Source of the DNA: Thermococcus sp. SY098 | GTDB taxonomy: Archaea; Methanobacteriota_B; Thermococci; Thermococcales; Thermococcaceae | Reading direction: 5' to 3' | Length of the DNA: 64,000 nt | NCBI RefSeq assembly: GCF_035621495.1 | Contig: NZ_CP141821.1 | Coordinates: 1,330,760 to 1,394,759 of the forward strand | In this document: positions 41,743 to 53,266 of the stretch, piece after piece | How the letters are laid out: each line of letters begins with the position of its first letter | Position numbering within the stretch: position 1 is the stretch's first letter | Position numbers and translations under genes: made by a program | The notes under the pieces: generated by a model | Seen by the model: the letters and a program-made list of their open reading frames with translations, nothing else | What the model was told of the DNA's origin: nothing | Database searches by the model: none

Positions 41743-43134
41743 ATGAACTTAGAATTTCTATTTTATCCTAAGAGTGTTGCTGTGATAGGAGCGTCGCATG
41801 TTCCGGGCAAGATAGGAAATGCGATAATGAAGTCAGTAACACGGCAGTTCAATGGAAAGATTTATGCTGTTAACGTTAAGGGAGGAGAAATTGAAATTAA
41901 TGGACGAAGATTCAAGGTCTACAGAAGTATTCTTGAGATTCCAGATGAAGTTGATGTTGCTGTCATAGCTGTTCCAGCCAAGTTTGTTCCTGATGTCATA
42001 GACGAGTGTGGGCAGAAGGGAGTTAAGGGGGCAATAGTTATCTCGGCTGGATTTAAAGAAGCTGGTAGGGCGGATTTGGAAGAGGAGCTTGTAAAGAGAG
42101 CAAGAAAATGGGGTATTCGTGTGGTAGGTCCCAACTGTCTTGGAGTTACAAACCTTGAGAACGGCTTTGACTGTAACTTCAATCCACCAGAGAGACAGGC
42201 AAGGCCAAAATTTGGTGGTATTGCTTTTATGAGCCAAAGCGGTGCTTTTGGTGCTGCAATTCTTGACTGGGCTGCAAAGCACAATGTGGGAATGAGCAAG
42301 TTCATCAGCTTAGGGAACATGGCTGATTTAGATGAGAGCGACTTTATGAGCTATTTAAAGGATGATCCCAAGACAAAAGTCATAACTGCCTATCTTGAAG
42401 GTGTTAAAGACGGTAGGAAATTCTTCAAAATCGCAAAGGAAACAACCAAAACTAAGCCCGTAATAGTTTTAAAGGCTGGAAGAACTGAGGCTGGAGCTAA
42501 GGCAGCTGCTTCTCATACTGGCTCACTTGCGGGAAGTTATGCAATATATGAGGCGGCATTTGAACAGACTGGTGTTTTATCAGCTAAGAGTATGAGACAG
42601 CTCTTCAACTATGCAAAAGCCTTGACCATGCAGAAGCCAGCAAAAGGGGACAGAGTTGCCATAGTCACAAACGGCGGCGGTGCTGGGGTTATGATGAGTG
42701 ATGGTTTGCTTGAGAAAGGGCTTAAGCTCGCTCAGCTCAGCGATGAAACTAATGAGAAGTTTGCAAAAGCCATAGCGGAAGGAAAGCTGCCTCACCACAT
42801 GAGCTACAAGAACCCAATTGACGTCATTGGGGATGCTCCATCAAAGAGATATGAGTTGGCAATGCGCTATGCTTTGGAGGATCCAAATGTTGATGTCCTC
42901 GTCGTAATCGCTCTGTTCCAGAGCCCAGCATTGGATGAAGGTATCGTTGACGTCATGGAGAAGGTGCAGGAGTATGGAAAGCCAATAGTCTTTGTTGCTC
43001 CTGGTGGAGATTATCCAGAGAAAATGGCGCGCAGAATTGAGGAGAAAGGAGTTCCAGTGTTTGAGACTGTCGGGGATGGAGTAGATGCAGTTTATGCCCT
43101 GGTTAAATATGGAAAGTATTTGAGTGAGGTTTGA
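41743..43134 (+). CDS. ADP-forming acyl-CoA synthetase alpha subunit
   Basis: 463 residues. With a separate beta subunit it converts acyl-CoA, ADP and phosphate to acid, CoA and ATP, the energy-yielding last step of sugar and peptide fermentation. The CoA-binding domain (1-130; VAVIGASHVPGKIGNAIM), the succinyl-CoA ligase-like domains and the phosphohistidine site AASHTGSLAGSYA (His about 258) are visible. No beta-subunit gene is adjacent. Which isoenzyme (acetyl, aryl or other) is not resolved. GGAGGTGG lies before ATG 41743, and ATTTAAATTTAAAG near 41701 may be the promoter. Confidence 0.92.
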   Translation: MNLEFLFYPKSVAVIGASHVPGKIGNAIMKSVTRQFNGKIYAVNVKGGEIEINGRRFKVYRSILEIPDEVDVAVIAVPAKFVPDVIDECGQKGVKGAIVISAGFKEAGRADLEEELVKRARKWGIRVVGPNCLGVTNLENGFDCNFNPPERQARPKFGGIAFMSQSGAFGAAILDWAAKHNVGMSKFISLGNMADLDESDFMSYLKDDPKTKVITAYLEGVKDGRKFFKIAKETTKTKPVIVLKAGRTEAGAKAAASHTGSLAGSYAIYEAAFEQTGVLSAKSMRQLFNYAKALTMQKPAKGDRVAIVTNGGGAGVMMSDGLLEKGLKLAQLSDETNEKFAKAIAEGKLPHHMSYKNPIDVIGDAPSKRYELAMRYALEDPNVDVLVVIALFQSPALDEGIVDVMEKVQEYGKPIVFVAPGGDYPEKMARRIEEKGVPVFETVGDGVDAVYALVKYGKYLSEV

Positions 43135-43292
43135 CTTTTTATCCTTTCTTAACAGATAACAGAAAACTTTAAATTCTCCTCTTGCATTTTTTAAACCATG
43201 TTCGGTGATTGTTTTTGGCTCAGCTGATGCTGAAATCAAAACTCTTTTACTTGGGTTAGTCTATTTTACCAAAGCTTTTGGAGGTGCTTTTG

Positions 43293-44447
43293 ATGGCTGA
43301 ATTCAAGGTTACACCATGGGATGTCGAAGGAATGGTGGATTACGACAAGCTGATAAAGGAATTTGGAACACAACCGTTAACAGATGACCTTTTGGAAAAG
43401 ACAGCCGTGTTAACAAAGAGCGAACTGCCGCTCTACTTTAGGAGAAGATTCTTCTTCTCCCACAGGGATTACGACTTAGTCCTTAAAGACTACGAAGAGG
43501 GGAAGGGCTTTTTCCTATATACGGGGAGGGGTCCAAGCGGGCCAATGCATATCGGACATATCATTCCTTTCTTCGCAACAAAATGGCTTCAGGAGAAGTT
43601 TGGAGTCAATTTGTATGTTCAAATCACGGATGATGAGAAGTTCCTATTTAAGCCAAACCTAAGCTTTGAAGACACCAAGAGATGGGCATATGAAAACATT
43701 TTGGACATAATTGCGGTTGGCTTTGATCCGGATAAGACTTTCATATTCCAAGACAGCGAATTCACGAAGATTTATGAAATGGCTATTCCAATAGCGAAAA
43801 AAGTGACGTATTCAATGGCAAAAGCCGTTTTTGGCTTCACGGAGCAGAGCAAAATTGGGATGATTTTTTACCCAGCAATTCAAGCTGCTCCAACGTTCTT
43901 TGAAAAGAGGAGATGCTTAATTCCAGCTGCTATAGACCAAGACCCGTACTGGAGAATTCAGCGAGACTTTGCCGAGAGCTTGGGATACTACAAGACGGCC
44001 GCACTCCACAGCAAGTTCGTTCCTCCTTTGACCGGATTGGAAGGTAAAATGAGCGCATCAAAGCCCGAAACAGCTGTTTATTTAACAGATGATCCAGAAG
44101 AGGCAGGCAAAAAGATTTGGAAGTTTGCCTTAACTGGCGGTCAGCCAACGGTAAAAGAGCAGAGGGAAAAAGGTGGAAATCCTGAAAAATGTGTGGTCTT
44201 CAAATGGCTCGAGATATTCTTTGAGCCGGATGATAAGGCTCTGCTTGAGAGGTATCATGCATGCAAGAGCGGAGCGTTGCTTTGTGGAGAGTGTAAGCGC
44301 TACCTCATAAAGAAAGTTCAGGAGTTCCTTAAAGAGCACCAGAAGAGAAGGGAGAAGGCTAAAGATGAGATTGAGAAGTTTAAATATACTGGAAAATTAG
44401 CTCAGGAGAAGTGGAACGAGGCAATCCCAGAGCCTTTGAGGATGTGA
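43293..44447 (+). CDS. trpS: Tryptophanyl-tRNA synthetase
   Basis: 384 residues, archaeal/eukaryotic-type class I synthetase. The HIGH motif is PMHIGHI (86-89), the KMSKS motif is GKMSASKP, and the eukaryote-like N-terminal extension is short. CKSGALLCGECKRY near the C-terminus is typical of archaeal TrpRS. ATG at 43293 follows GGAGGTG with 6 nt spacing. The gap 43135-43292 before it shows only the promoter region. Its substrate tRNA-Trp is at 1899-2038. Confidence 0.96.
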   Translation: MAEFKVTPWDVEGMVDYDKLIKEFGTQPLTDDLLEKTAVLTKSELPLYFRRRFFFSHRDYDLVLKDYEEGKGFFLYTGRGPSGPMHIGHIIPFFATKWLQEKFGVNLYVQITDDEKFLFKPNLSFEDTKRWAYENILDIIAVGFDPDKTFIFQDSEFTKIYEMAIPIAKKVTYSMAKAVFGFTEQSKIGMIFYPAIQAAPTFFEKRRCLIPAAIDQDPYWRIQRDFAESLGYYKTAALHSKFVPPLTGLEGKMSASKPETAVYLTDDPEEAGKKIWKFALTGGQPTVKEQREKGGNPEKCVVFKWLEIFFEPDDKALLERYHACKSGALLCGECKRYLIKKVQEFLKEHQKRREKAKDEIEKFKYTGKLAQEKWNEAIPEPLRM

Positions 44448-44463
44448 TTTTTTCTTTTGTTTT
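44448..44463 (+). terminator. T-rich terminator after trpS
   Basis: A T-rich run with only single C and G interruptions starts right after the trpS stop. Confidence 0.4.
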
Positions 44464-44470
44464 AACGTAG

Positions 44471-44572
44471 TTTATAACAGCATGAGAATTTTAAGTTCTC
44501 AAGGTTTATAAATCTTTGAGAAATATAAATTCGCAATCTTTATAAATATATGAGAACTAAAAATTCTCATGA
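44471..44572. repeat. Three 34-bp tandem promoter/operator units
   Basis: Units at 44471-44504, 44505-44538 and 44539-44572 each begin TTTATAA and contain the dyad TGAGAA-N7-TTCTCA (44483-44501, 44517-44535 with two changes in the right arm, 44551-44569). Both TATA-like parts and dyads repeat with an exact 34-bp period. The last dyad overlaps the ATG of the AAA ATPase gene. Confidence 0.85.
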
Positions 44573-45726
44573 TTGAGGAAGTTGCCAAATTTAACCCATG
44601 GTGGCAAGATAGAGAAGATTATCACGTCAGGCTGTGGAGGACTCAAAGGTATAGATGGAGACCAAACTGGATTGATGAGCTTTCTTTGGAGCCTTTTTCC
44701 CTCAATTTTGTCCTTGGGCCGAGGCAAGTTGGAAAGACGACAGGGATAAAAATCCTGATTTCAGAGCTTATTAAAAAAATTGAGCCTGAGAGGATCCTTT
44801 ATCTCAACTGCGAAATTTTTCCTGACTTTATAACACTTAGAAAGCTCATTGAAGAATTCCTCAAAGGGGAAAAAGAACCCTTTATATTCCTTGATGAGGT
44901 CACAAGCCTAAGAGAATGGTGGAAAGCAGTCAAACCATTGATAGACGCTGGTGAGCTTGAAAATGCCGTTATTACAGTGACTGGTTCAAGTGCTTTGAAG
45001 GTTAGGCGAGATATGGAACTGTTTCCGGGGCGGAGAGGGAAAGGGAAGACTCTTGAAGTCCTGCCCCTCACCTTTAGGGAGTTTGTTGAGGTTTATGGAA
45101 TTAAAAAGTGGAGACTCCACTATGATAAAGTGCTGGAGCTTTTTAATAAGTATCTTGAAATTGGTGGCTTTCCTGGAAGCATAAATGGCATGCCAGTTGA
45201 TGACATTCTGGGTTCATATGTAGGGGAATTTGTTCGCTTTGATAAGAGCTTGGAAATAATGAAAGAAGTGTTCTCCTCTTTAATGCTTACTATTCCCTCT
45301 GCAACGAGCTTTCGTTCTTTGGCTGAAAAAACCTCAGGATACTCATACAAAGTCGTGCAGGATTATCTCGAATTTCTCAGAGATTTATATGTTCTTGAGT
45401 TTGCTTATCTCAAAGAAGGTTCTCGGGTTCTGTACAAAAGAGAAAAGAAGATATTCTTCAGAGACCCTCTTCTCCTAAGACTGTTTTCTTTATGGGGTGG
45501 AACTAAGCCTGTAGAATCTGCGATCTATGAAAATGTCGTTCAGGAACATCTATACAGAAAATTTGGTGAAATTTACTATTACAGAAATAGGTATGAGATT
45601 GATGCCATTGCCGATGGGGTCAGGATTGAGGTCAAGGCTGGAAAAGCCCACCGCAGGTATCCACGAAACGTCGTTGTGCTTGAGAAAGAGGACATTCCAA
45701 GATTCTTGATTGAACTTTTCTCCTGA
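44569..45726 (+). CDS. AAA ATPase with DUF4143-type C-terminal domain
   Basis: 385 residues. The P-loop is VLGPRQVGKTTGIK (about 49-62), Walker B PFIFLDEVTSLREWW (about 104-118) and VTGSSALKVRRD is sensor-like. The C-terminal part has the restriction-like motif EIDAIADGVRIEVKAGKA (Asp, Glu-x-Lys), as in DUF4143 proteins. These are common in archaea and are often linked with mobile or defence functions, but their role is unknown. ATG at 44569 has no Shine-Dalgarno, suggesting a leaderless or very short leader mRNA; the ATG is inside the third operator dyad. Confidence 0.85.
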   Translation: MIEEVAKFNPWWQDREDYHVRLWRTQRYRWRPNWIDELSLEPFSLNFVLGPRQVGKTTGIKILISELIKKIEPERILYLNCEIFPDFITLRKLIEEFLKGEKEPFIFLDEVTSLREWWKAVKPLIDAGELENAVITVTGSSALKVRRDMELFPGRRGKGKTLEVLPLTFREFVEVYGIKKWRLHYDKVLELFNKYLEIGGFPGSINGMPVDDILGSYVGEFVRFDKSLEIMKEVFSSLMLTIPSATSFRSLAEKTSGYSYKVVQDYLEFLRDLYVLEFAYLKEGSRVLYKREKKIFFRDPLLLRLFSLWGGTKPVESAIYENVVQEHLYRKFGEIYYYRNRYEIDAIADGVRIEVKAGKAHRRYPRNVVVLEKEDIPRFLIELFS

Positions 45727-45776
45727 GCAAAAACTTTTTATTTTTGTGAACTTCTTTATTATCTTGGAGAGTAACG

Positions 45777-47126
45777 ATGAAGAAGCTTCTTTTTGTTCTC
45801 ATACTTCTTGTTCTTCCCTTAGCTTCAGCTGATTATTATGTCATCTTAGATGAAGACTTGGCATATTTAAAGCCCTATGCTCAAAACATTGCAAATTTCC
45901 ACAATGGAACACTCATTATTTCGGACTTTTCAAATCTTGATTTTCTTCAGGCTGACGATTATGTCCTTTTTGTTGTAAATTACTCAAAATTTAATGCAGG
46001 CTTTGTTTATTCGCTCTACAAAACACTTGATTTTGATGGTGATGGAGTTTATAATCCAATTATTGGTTTTTACCCCATGAAAAATGAAAAACAGTTTAAA
46101 CTGTGGGTCGATGCTCTTGTGCACTCTACCTTTAACCACAAAGCTCTGATAGTGGAACAAGGAACAATGAACTATGAAGAGTACTTGAGATTATCAAAAA
46201 ACGCCACTTTAATTTGGATTTCTGGACATGGAGATCCATACGGAGTTAATTTGCTCGGCTGGAACTTTGATTCAAACCACATGGGCAATCTAAAGGGGAA
46301 AATCTTCATCTTTGAATCCTGCAGTGTGGGACAGATATGGGAAGCTGAGAGTCCTTTGGTTCTGAATCTTTTAAATAATGGTTCTCTTGCTGTGGTTGCA
46401 TCAATTGACATGGGTGGCGTTTCCTATTTGCCGGCTGAATTCTGGTTTTCCAACTACTCCATTGGAAAGCTTGCCCAGATAAGCAACGCTTACTTAGTTA
46501 AGGTTGGGGTAAAACCTAAGGTCGTCCTTTTTGGAGACCCTGCATCGAAGGCTGGGAATAAAAGCTACATAATAAAGACACCCGCAAAGGGATTCTATGC
46601 TTCTCTATTCCCAATAGTCAACGGCTGGCTCTACACTCCCGGAAAGCCAAGCCTGCTTTTGGCATTGAAAGTTTACGGTCAAATTTTCAATCCTATGGAT
46701 TTATGGAAGAGCATAGTGACTGAAAGCGGAATGATGACTCTTCTACTTGCAGTCCTCTTTCTTCTACTCTTAAAGCATCAGAGGGACATAACGAAGCGCA
46801 GGATTTGGATTTCTCTCGTTTCATCTCTCGCCTCATTTCTCCTTCTTGGTTTTCTGACCTACCCTCCTCCAATCAGAATCTCAGTATTTATTTTCGTTAT
46901 ATGGTTCTCAGTTGCCTTGTTCATGCACATTAACAGAAAGCTTGCATTTCTGCTCCTTTTCATTCCTCCATTTGCTTTTGCTTCCATGGCTCTGTTGCTT
47001 GGGTTTTCAAGCTTCACTTACTGGAAGTTTGCGGTCTTTGCGATACTACTAAGTTCAGTGCTTGTTTTTCTGATGCTTCTGGTCTTTACCGAGGCATTGA
47101 ACAGAGTTATAAATGCTGAATCCTAA
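45777..47126 (+). CDS. Membrane-anchored exported protein with caspase/gingipain-like His-Cys pair
   Basis: 449 residues. Signal peptide (1-18, ending ASA). Residues 19-300 are an extracellular alpha-beta domain with LIWISGHGDPYG (H151) and IFIFESCSVGQ (C182). Hydrophobic strands ending in HG and C, about 30 residues apart, are the pattern of clan CD cysteine peptidases. GDGVYNPIIGFYP and LFGDPASKAG also fit C25-like proteins. Five membrane helices occupy about 318-440. Peptidase activity is inferred only. It follows the AAA ATPase by 50 bp; its TAA overlaps the next possible ATG by 1 nt. Confidence 0.75.
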   Translation: MKKLLFVLILLVLPLASADYYVILDEDLAYLKPYAQNIANFHNGTLIISDFSNLDFLQADDYVLFVVNYSKFNAGFVYSLYKTLDFDGDGVYNPIIGFYPMKNEKQFKLWVDALVHSTFNHKALIVEQGTMNYEEYLRLSKNATLIWISGHGDPYGVNLLGWNFDSNHMGNLKGKIFIFESCSVGQIWEAESPLVLNLLNNGSLAVVASIDMGGVSYLPAEFWFSNYSIGKLAQISNAYLVKVGVKPKVVLFGDPASKAGNKSYIIKTPAKGFYASLFPIVNGWLYTPGKPSLLLALKVYGQIFNPMDLWKSIVTESGMMTLLLAVLFLLLLKHQRDITKRRIWISLVSSLASFLLLGFLTYPPPIRISVFIFVIWFSVALFMHINRKLAFLLLFIPPFAFASMALLLGFSSFTYWKFAVFAILLSSVLVFLMLLVFTEALNRVINAES

Positions 47127-47143
47127 TGTATCACGGTGGTTAC

Positions 47144-47821
47144 ATGCTCCGCTTACCATTTAGAGATGGCTTTTATGAGATCAATCCGAGCAAAATAATA
47201 TGCCTCGGGAGGAACTATGCTGAACACGCAAAGGAGTTAGGTCATGAGGTTCCAAAAGAGCCCGTAATTTTTCTTAAACCTCCTTCCGCTTTGATCGGGC
47301 CAAATCAGACAATAATTCTACCAAAAAAGAGCAGAGAAGTTCACCATGAAGTTGAGCTTGCCGTTATTATGGGGAAGAGAGGAAAGAACATCCCGAGAGA
47401 AAGAGCTATGGATTATGTGCTGGGCTATACAATTCTGCTCGACATCACCGCCAGAGACCTGCAGTGGAAAGCTAAGAGAAAGGGTCTTCCTTGGACAGTT
47501 GCTAAAGGCTTTGACACCTTTGCACCTATTGGGCCAAGAATTGTCCCAAAAGAAGAGCTTGATCCGAGTGACCTTGAAATAGGGCTGAAGGTTAACGGAG
47601 AAGTCAGGCAGCTCTCAAGGACAAGCAAGATGATTTTTAAGATTCCTGAAATAATTGAATACATCTCAAGTATAATGACCATTGAGAAGGGCGACATAAT
47701 TGCAACGGGAACTCCAGAAGGTGTTGGCCCTCTAAGGCACGGCGACACAGTTGAGGCGTGGATTGAAGGGATCGGAGTTTTAAAGGAAAATGTGCTGGCG
47801 GAGAGATCAATACTGTGCTGA
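47144..47821 (+). CDS. Fumarylacetoacetate hydrolase (FAH) family protein
   Basis: 225 residues. CLGRNYAEHAKELG, PVIFLKPPSALIGP, VHHEVELAVIMG (metal-binding E-x-E) and IATGTPEGVGPL are the FAH-fold hydrolase/decarboxylase motifs. Possible substrates are acylpyruvates, oxaloacetate or 2-hydroxyhepta-dienedioate-like acids. ATG at 47144 has CGGTGGT upstream; an ATG at 47126, overlapping the previous stop, would add six residues. The 3' end overlaps the convergent gene by 15 bp. Confidence 0.92.
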   Translation: MLRLPFRDGFYEINPSKIICLGRNYAEHAKELGHEVPKEPVIFLKPPSALIGPNQTIILPKKSREVHHEVELAVIMGKRGKNIPRERAMDYVLGYTILLDITARDLQWKAKRKGLPWTVAKGFDTFAPIGPRIVPKEELDPSDLEIGLKVNGEVRQLSRTSKMIFKIPEIIEYISSIMTIEKGDIIATGTPEGVGPLRHGDTVEAWIEGIGVLKENVLAERSILC

Positions 47822-48199
47822 TTTCTTTTCTCTTAGCTTTACAGAAATCCACTGCATCTTATTCTCTTCATTTTTGATAACTAAAATGTAATCTCCCTTT
47901 GGAATCTTGACATTGTTGAACTCAACACCTTTTACGTGTTCCCAAGCCTTATAGTATTCGAAGTGCTCTCCCCGCTCCATTTTTTCAAAGTTTTCTCTGG
48001 TTAAAATGTAAACGCTTACCTCCCCATCAGCTTTTATGTACCCACTTAGTGTTGAATCCTCTAAAAGATGATACATTTTGTATTCATTGAGATTTGTTTT
48101 CCACTGGTATGTATAGCTCCCGTAGTGGGAAATTAGACCATAAACTGCAATCCCGATTATGATTAGCATTGCTAATGTTGCTACAATACCTCTTCTCAT
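47807..48199 (-). CDS. Membrane-anchored small exported protein
   Basis: 130 residues. One N-terminal membrane helix (about 5-24) and an extracellular beta-rich domain (YIKADGEVSVYILTRENFEKM, FNNVKIPKGDYILVIKNEEN) of a type seen in many archaeal anchored proteins. I do not recognise the family. It starts 40 bp from the divergent-free end of the trm14 gene on the same strand, and its 3' end overlaps that of the FAH gene by 15 bp. Confidence 0.75.
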   Translation of the reverse strand: MRRGIVATLAMLIIIGIAVYGLISHYGSYTYQWKTNLNEYKMYHLLEDSTLSGYIKADGEVSVYILTRENFEKMERGEHFEYYKAWEHVKGVEFNNVKIPKGDYILVIKNEENKMQWISVKLREKKSAQY

Positions 48200-48239
48200 T
48201 CTATCACCGAAAAGAGTAAAGAAAATCGGCTTAAAAGTT

Positions 48240-50413
<2,174 letters not shown>

Positions 50414-50803
50414 CTTTCACCACCGTTATCTCGAAAATTACAGTTCCACCCTCAGTATATGGGGGTCCGGGATCGAGACACTGCACGTAGGCTTTATCTT
50501 TCTTTCCCAGTCCAAGTTCACTTGGTTTAATACCTTTTCTCAGTGCCACGATATAAGGGATTAGGGAAGCAAATGCATGGGTACATATTGCATCTGTTTC
50601 TTCTAACTTCACTTGGGGTCCTTCAATAACTATTCTGTCACCCACTTTGAACACTGGGCATTTTCCTCTAATTTCTATGACATTTATAATCAGTTTCCCC
50701 ATGATACCACCGAAATGTAAATAAGGCTTTAAGTTCAAAAGATTAATTCAGATGTGGATGGCCGACTGTAATTTTAACGATAATTCTCATGGTGGTGCTC
50801 AAG

Positions 50804-52219
50804 GTGTCAGAGGATATTGAAGCGAAAATTAGAAGGTTGAGAGAGTTAGGAAAGGCAACTGCCGAGCAGGAAACTAGGCCTTCCAAGCCTGCTGTGACAA
50901 GACCTCCGAGAAGAGTTTCTAAAATTGGAAGTCTTAGAGAAAGAGAAAGAAAAAGAAGAATTATAATTGGAGCTGCAATCGTGATTATAATACTCTTGGC
51001 GATTTCATTTGCCGCTTATACTTATTACCAGAATAGAACCCTCAGGGAGTTAGAGAAAGCGAAACAGCAAAAAATTGCTGAGGTCAATAGGTATTTTACA
51101 GGGGAACTTGCCAATGATACTGCCAAATTTGAGCTGATCAAACAAATTCAAGCTGCTAAAAGTATTGAGGAGCTTAACAAGATTGATGTGAAGAAAGTCT
51201 ATGAGGAACGTTTGGCTGAGTTGCAGAGAAGAAAAGAGGAAGAAGCCAAGAAAAAAGCTCTTGAAGAGCTAAACAAAGCCAAAGCTCAGCAAATATCTGC
51301 AATTGAGCAAGCATTTGAACCGCTGTTGGCTCAGCCTCTTCCGGAAGATTTGAAAAATAAGGCAATTAAGAAATTAAATCAACTTAAACAGGAAGTTGAG
51401 AATGCTCAAAGTAAGGAACAAGTTCTCGCCGTTGATCCCACCCCATATCTGATGGACTTATGGAAAGAATACTATTATTACTTAATTGATTCTATTCCAA
51501 CTCAAAAGGTAATTCTGAAGAAGGGTGAGGAGAAGAGAATATATACAAAAATTGAAGCCAAATACGTAATCAGTAAAATAACAGATCTCGGAGAGCTCCT
51601 TCAATATACAATTGAAAAAGCGGAAATGGTGCAAATTGCCCTTGTGTTAACAAGAGACAGGATAAACGGGGCATTTCTTTCACCGGGTGATAAGATCAAA
51701 ATTTATGCTAAAAATGGTACAAAAGGCCAATACATTAAGATTGCAGATGAGGGGTATGTTGATTTGGTGCTCCTCCCTACTACAGCGGGTCAAATTTCAC
51801 TGAGCGAATCTCAGAGTGAGGGAAGTACGGTTTCGACGTCATCAACTACATCCTATTCAGAATCGCACTCAACAAGCTACACTCCCGGAGATACTACAAT
51901 AACAAATGCTCAAAATACAAATAACCAATATTCTACAACTCAATCAAGCAGTGACAGCTCCAGTGCATATTATAATTATAATGTCAACTTGGCTGAAGTT
52001 CTGAAAGCAATTGCAGCTGGAAAAATCGAAGCTCCAGAGGATGTTAAGGAACAACTCTCACAGTATGGATGGAAAATTATTGATCTCGAAAAAGACTCAG
52101 GCATGCTTGTGCTCGATCCTACGGCCAGATTCCTTGTAATAATCGAAGTTCCGGCTGAATTTGTTACGGACATATTAAACCATAAGGACATGATCTATAT
52201 TGCAAAAATCACGGGGTGA
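50804..52219 (+). CDS. DUF515-like membrane protein of the secretion operon
   Basis: 471 residues. A basic cytoplasmic N-terminus (RERERKRR), one membrane helix (about 54-75), a coiled-coil Glu/Lys stalk (about 80-210), an extracellular beta-rich domain (about 215-320), a Ser/Thr-rich linker (about 325-395), and a C-terminal globular domain. This layout matches DUF515 proteins found beside archaeal pilus-type secretion genes. GTG at 50804 follows GGTGGT at 7 nt; ATG at 50789 would add five residues and overlap that signal. It is probably an envelope-spanning part of the apparatus. Confidence 0.8.
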   Translation: MSEDIEAKIRRLRELGKATAEQETRPSKPAVTRPPRRVSKIGSLRERERKRRIIIGAAIVIIILLAISFAAYTYYQNRTLRELEKAKQQKIAEVNRYFTGELANDTAKFELIKQIQAAKSIEELNKIDVKKVYEERLAELQRRKEEEAKKKALEELNKAKAQQISAIEQAFEPLLAQPLPEDLKNKAIKKLNQLKQEVENAQSKEQVLAVDPTPYLMDLWKEYYYYLIDSIPTQKVILKKGEEKRIYTKIEAKYVISKITDLGELLQYTIEKAEMVQIALVLTRDRINGAFLSPGDKIKIYAKNGTKGQYIKIADEGYVDLVLLPTTAGQISLSESQSEGSTVSTSSTTSYSESHSTSYTPGDTTITNAQNTNNQYSTTQSSSDSSSAYYNYNVNLAEVLKAIAAGKIEAPEDVKEQLSQYGWKIIDLEKDSGMLVLDPTARFLVIIEVPAEFVTDILNHKDMIYIAKITG

Positions 52220-52225
52220 CAGACA

Positions 52226-53266
52226 ATGAAAAGGTCTCTCCTTTCATTTTTCCTTGTTTTTTGGTTATTTGGAGCATTCTTAAATGTCTCTGTAACTGGT
52301 GAGGATTATCCTCTTCCTGGAGGAGACTACAATAATATTGGGATTAAGGCAAGTCTTTATATTGATCTAAACATAACATTGGTTAATACCGCCCCATTTC
52401 CAAAATTTGTAATCGTTAACCCATATTACGATTACATAATATACAGAGAAAATGGGGAAGTTTTAAGGGAAATTGGAAATGTGTCTTATATAACTCCTGC
52501 TTTGAACACTCTCAACTACCTTCCAGGCTTTTGGGTCAATCCGTATGAGACTCTGAAAGTTGAAGTAATGGTTAGAGATGATAACGTTATTGATCTACCA
52601 TTAAAAGAGTACAAATCTGCGTTTCCACATAGCATAACTATTGTTTATCCAAACACGACTTCTGTGGTGTATTATGTTAAGACAGAGAAAGATGTGCAAA
52701 ACTTTTTTTATGGCACTGTATACCCTCAATTGTTATTAACTCCTCGCTACTATTTCAATGTCCAAACTTCTTTCTTTGGAAGAGACGGGGATATTAAAAT
52801 ACTGAAATATGATGGGGAAGTAACTTTAGTTCTCCAAAATATTCCCAACAAGTATGGACTATTCAAGACATTATTTGCCGTTGGATTGCCGGCTGTTTTT
52901 GAGAATGCTAATCATTATGGATTTAGTCCAGAATACACCATGAGGTACAGTGAGTATGTTTCTGAATTTCTACCAAGCTTTTTAGGAGTGAAAGAGGAGC
53001 CTAAAACACAAAATGTCTCCAAAAAAGAATTTAATTTATACCCTCTATCAAACAAGCTTTTGAGTGGGAAAAAGATTGAAAACATAAAACAACCAAAAAC
53101 TAAATTGGAGAGCTTTGATTACCCTGTATGGATTGTGTGGCTTGGAAGTAGTCCCCTTGAAATAAAATATCACGTATCTTGGAACAATGATGAAAAGGTG
53201 AATGCAATTGAAAGACAAAAAGAGAAAGCACTCTGGTTTGTCTTGGATAGAAGAAATCCTGAGTAA
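52226..53266 (+). CDS. Exported protein of the secretion operon, function unknown
   Basis: 346 residues. Signal peptide (about 1-25, cleavage near TGED) and a beta-rich extracellular domain with aromatic-rich stretches (YYDYIIYRENGEVL, LNYLPGFWVNPYETLKVEV). No C-terminal anchor. It begins 6 nt after the DUF515 gene and its end overlaps the ATPase start by about 60 bp. No family is recognised; its place in the operon suggests a surface component. Confidence 0.78.
   Translation: MKRSLLSFFLVFWLFGAFLNVSVTGEDYPLPGGDYNNIGIKASLYIDLNITLVNTAPFPKFVIVNPYYDYIIYRENGEVLREIGNVSYITPALNTLNYLPGFWVNPYETLKVEVMVRDDNVIDLPLKEYKSAFPHSITIVYPNTTSVVYYVKTEKDVQNFFYGTVYPQLLLTPRYYFNVQTSFFGRDGDIKILKYDGEVTLVLQNIPNKYGLFKTLFAVGLPAVFENANHYGFSPEYTMRYSEYVSEFLPSFLGVKEEPKTQNVSKKEFNLYPLSNKLLSGKKIENIKQPKTKLESFDYPVWIVWLGSSPLEIKYHVSWNNDEKVNAIERQKEKALWFVLDRRNPE

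Noticed and set aside
43135-43292. Possible C/D RNA or small gene before trpS
   Set aside because: CTGATG/CTGA-like strings are too close together and there is no C box; looks like a plain leader region.
48105-48119. TTTCCACTGG-like sequence in the small anchored-protein gene
   Set aside because: Only one half-site plus core and far from the origin; taken as chance.
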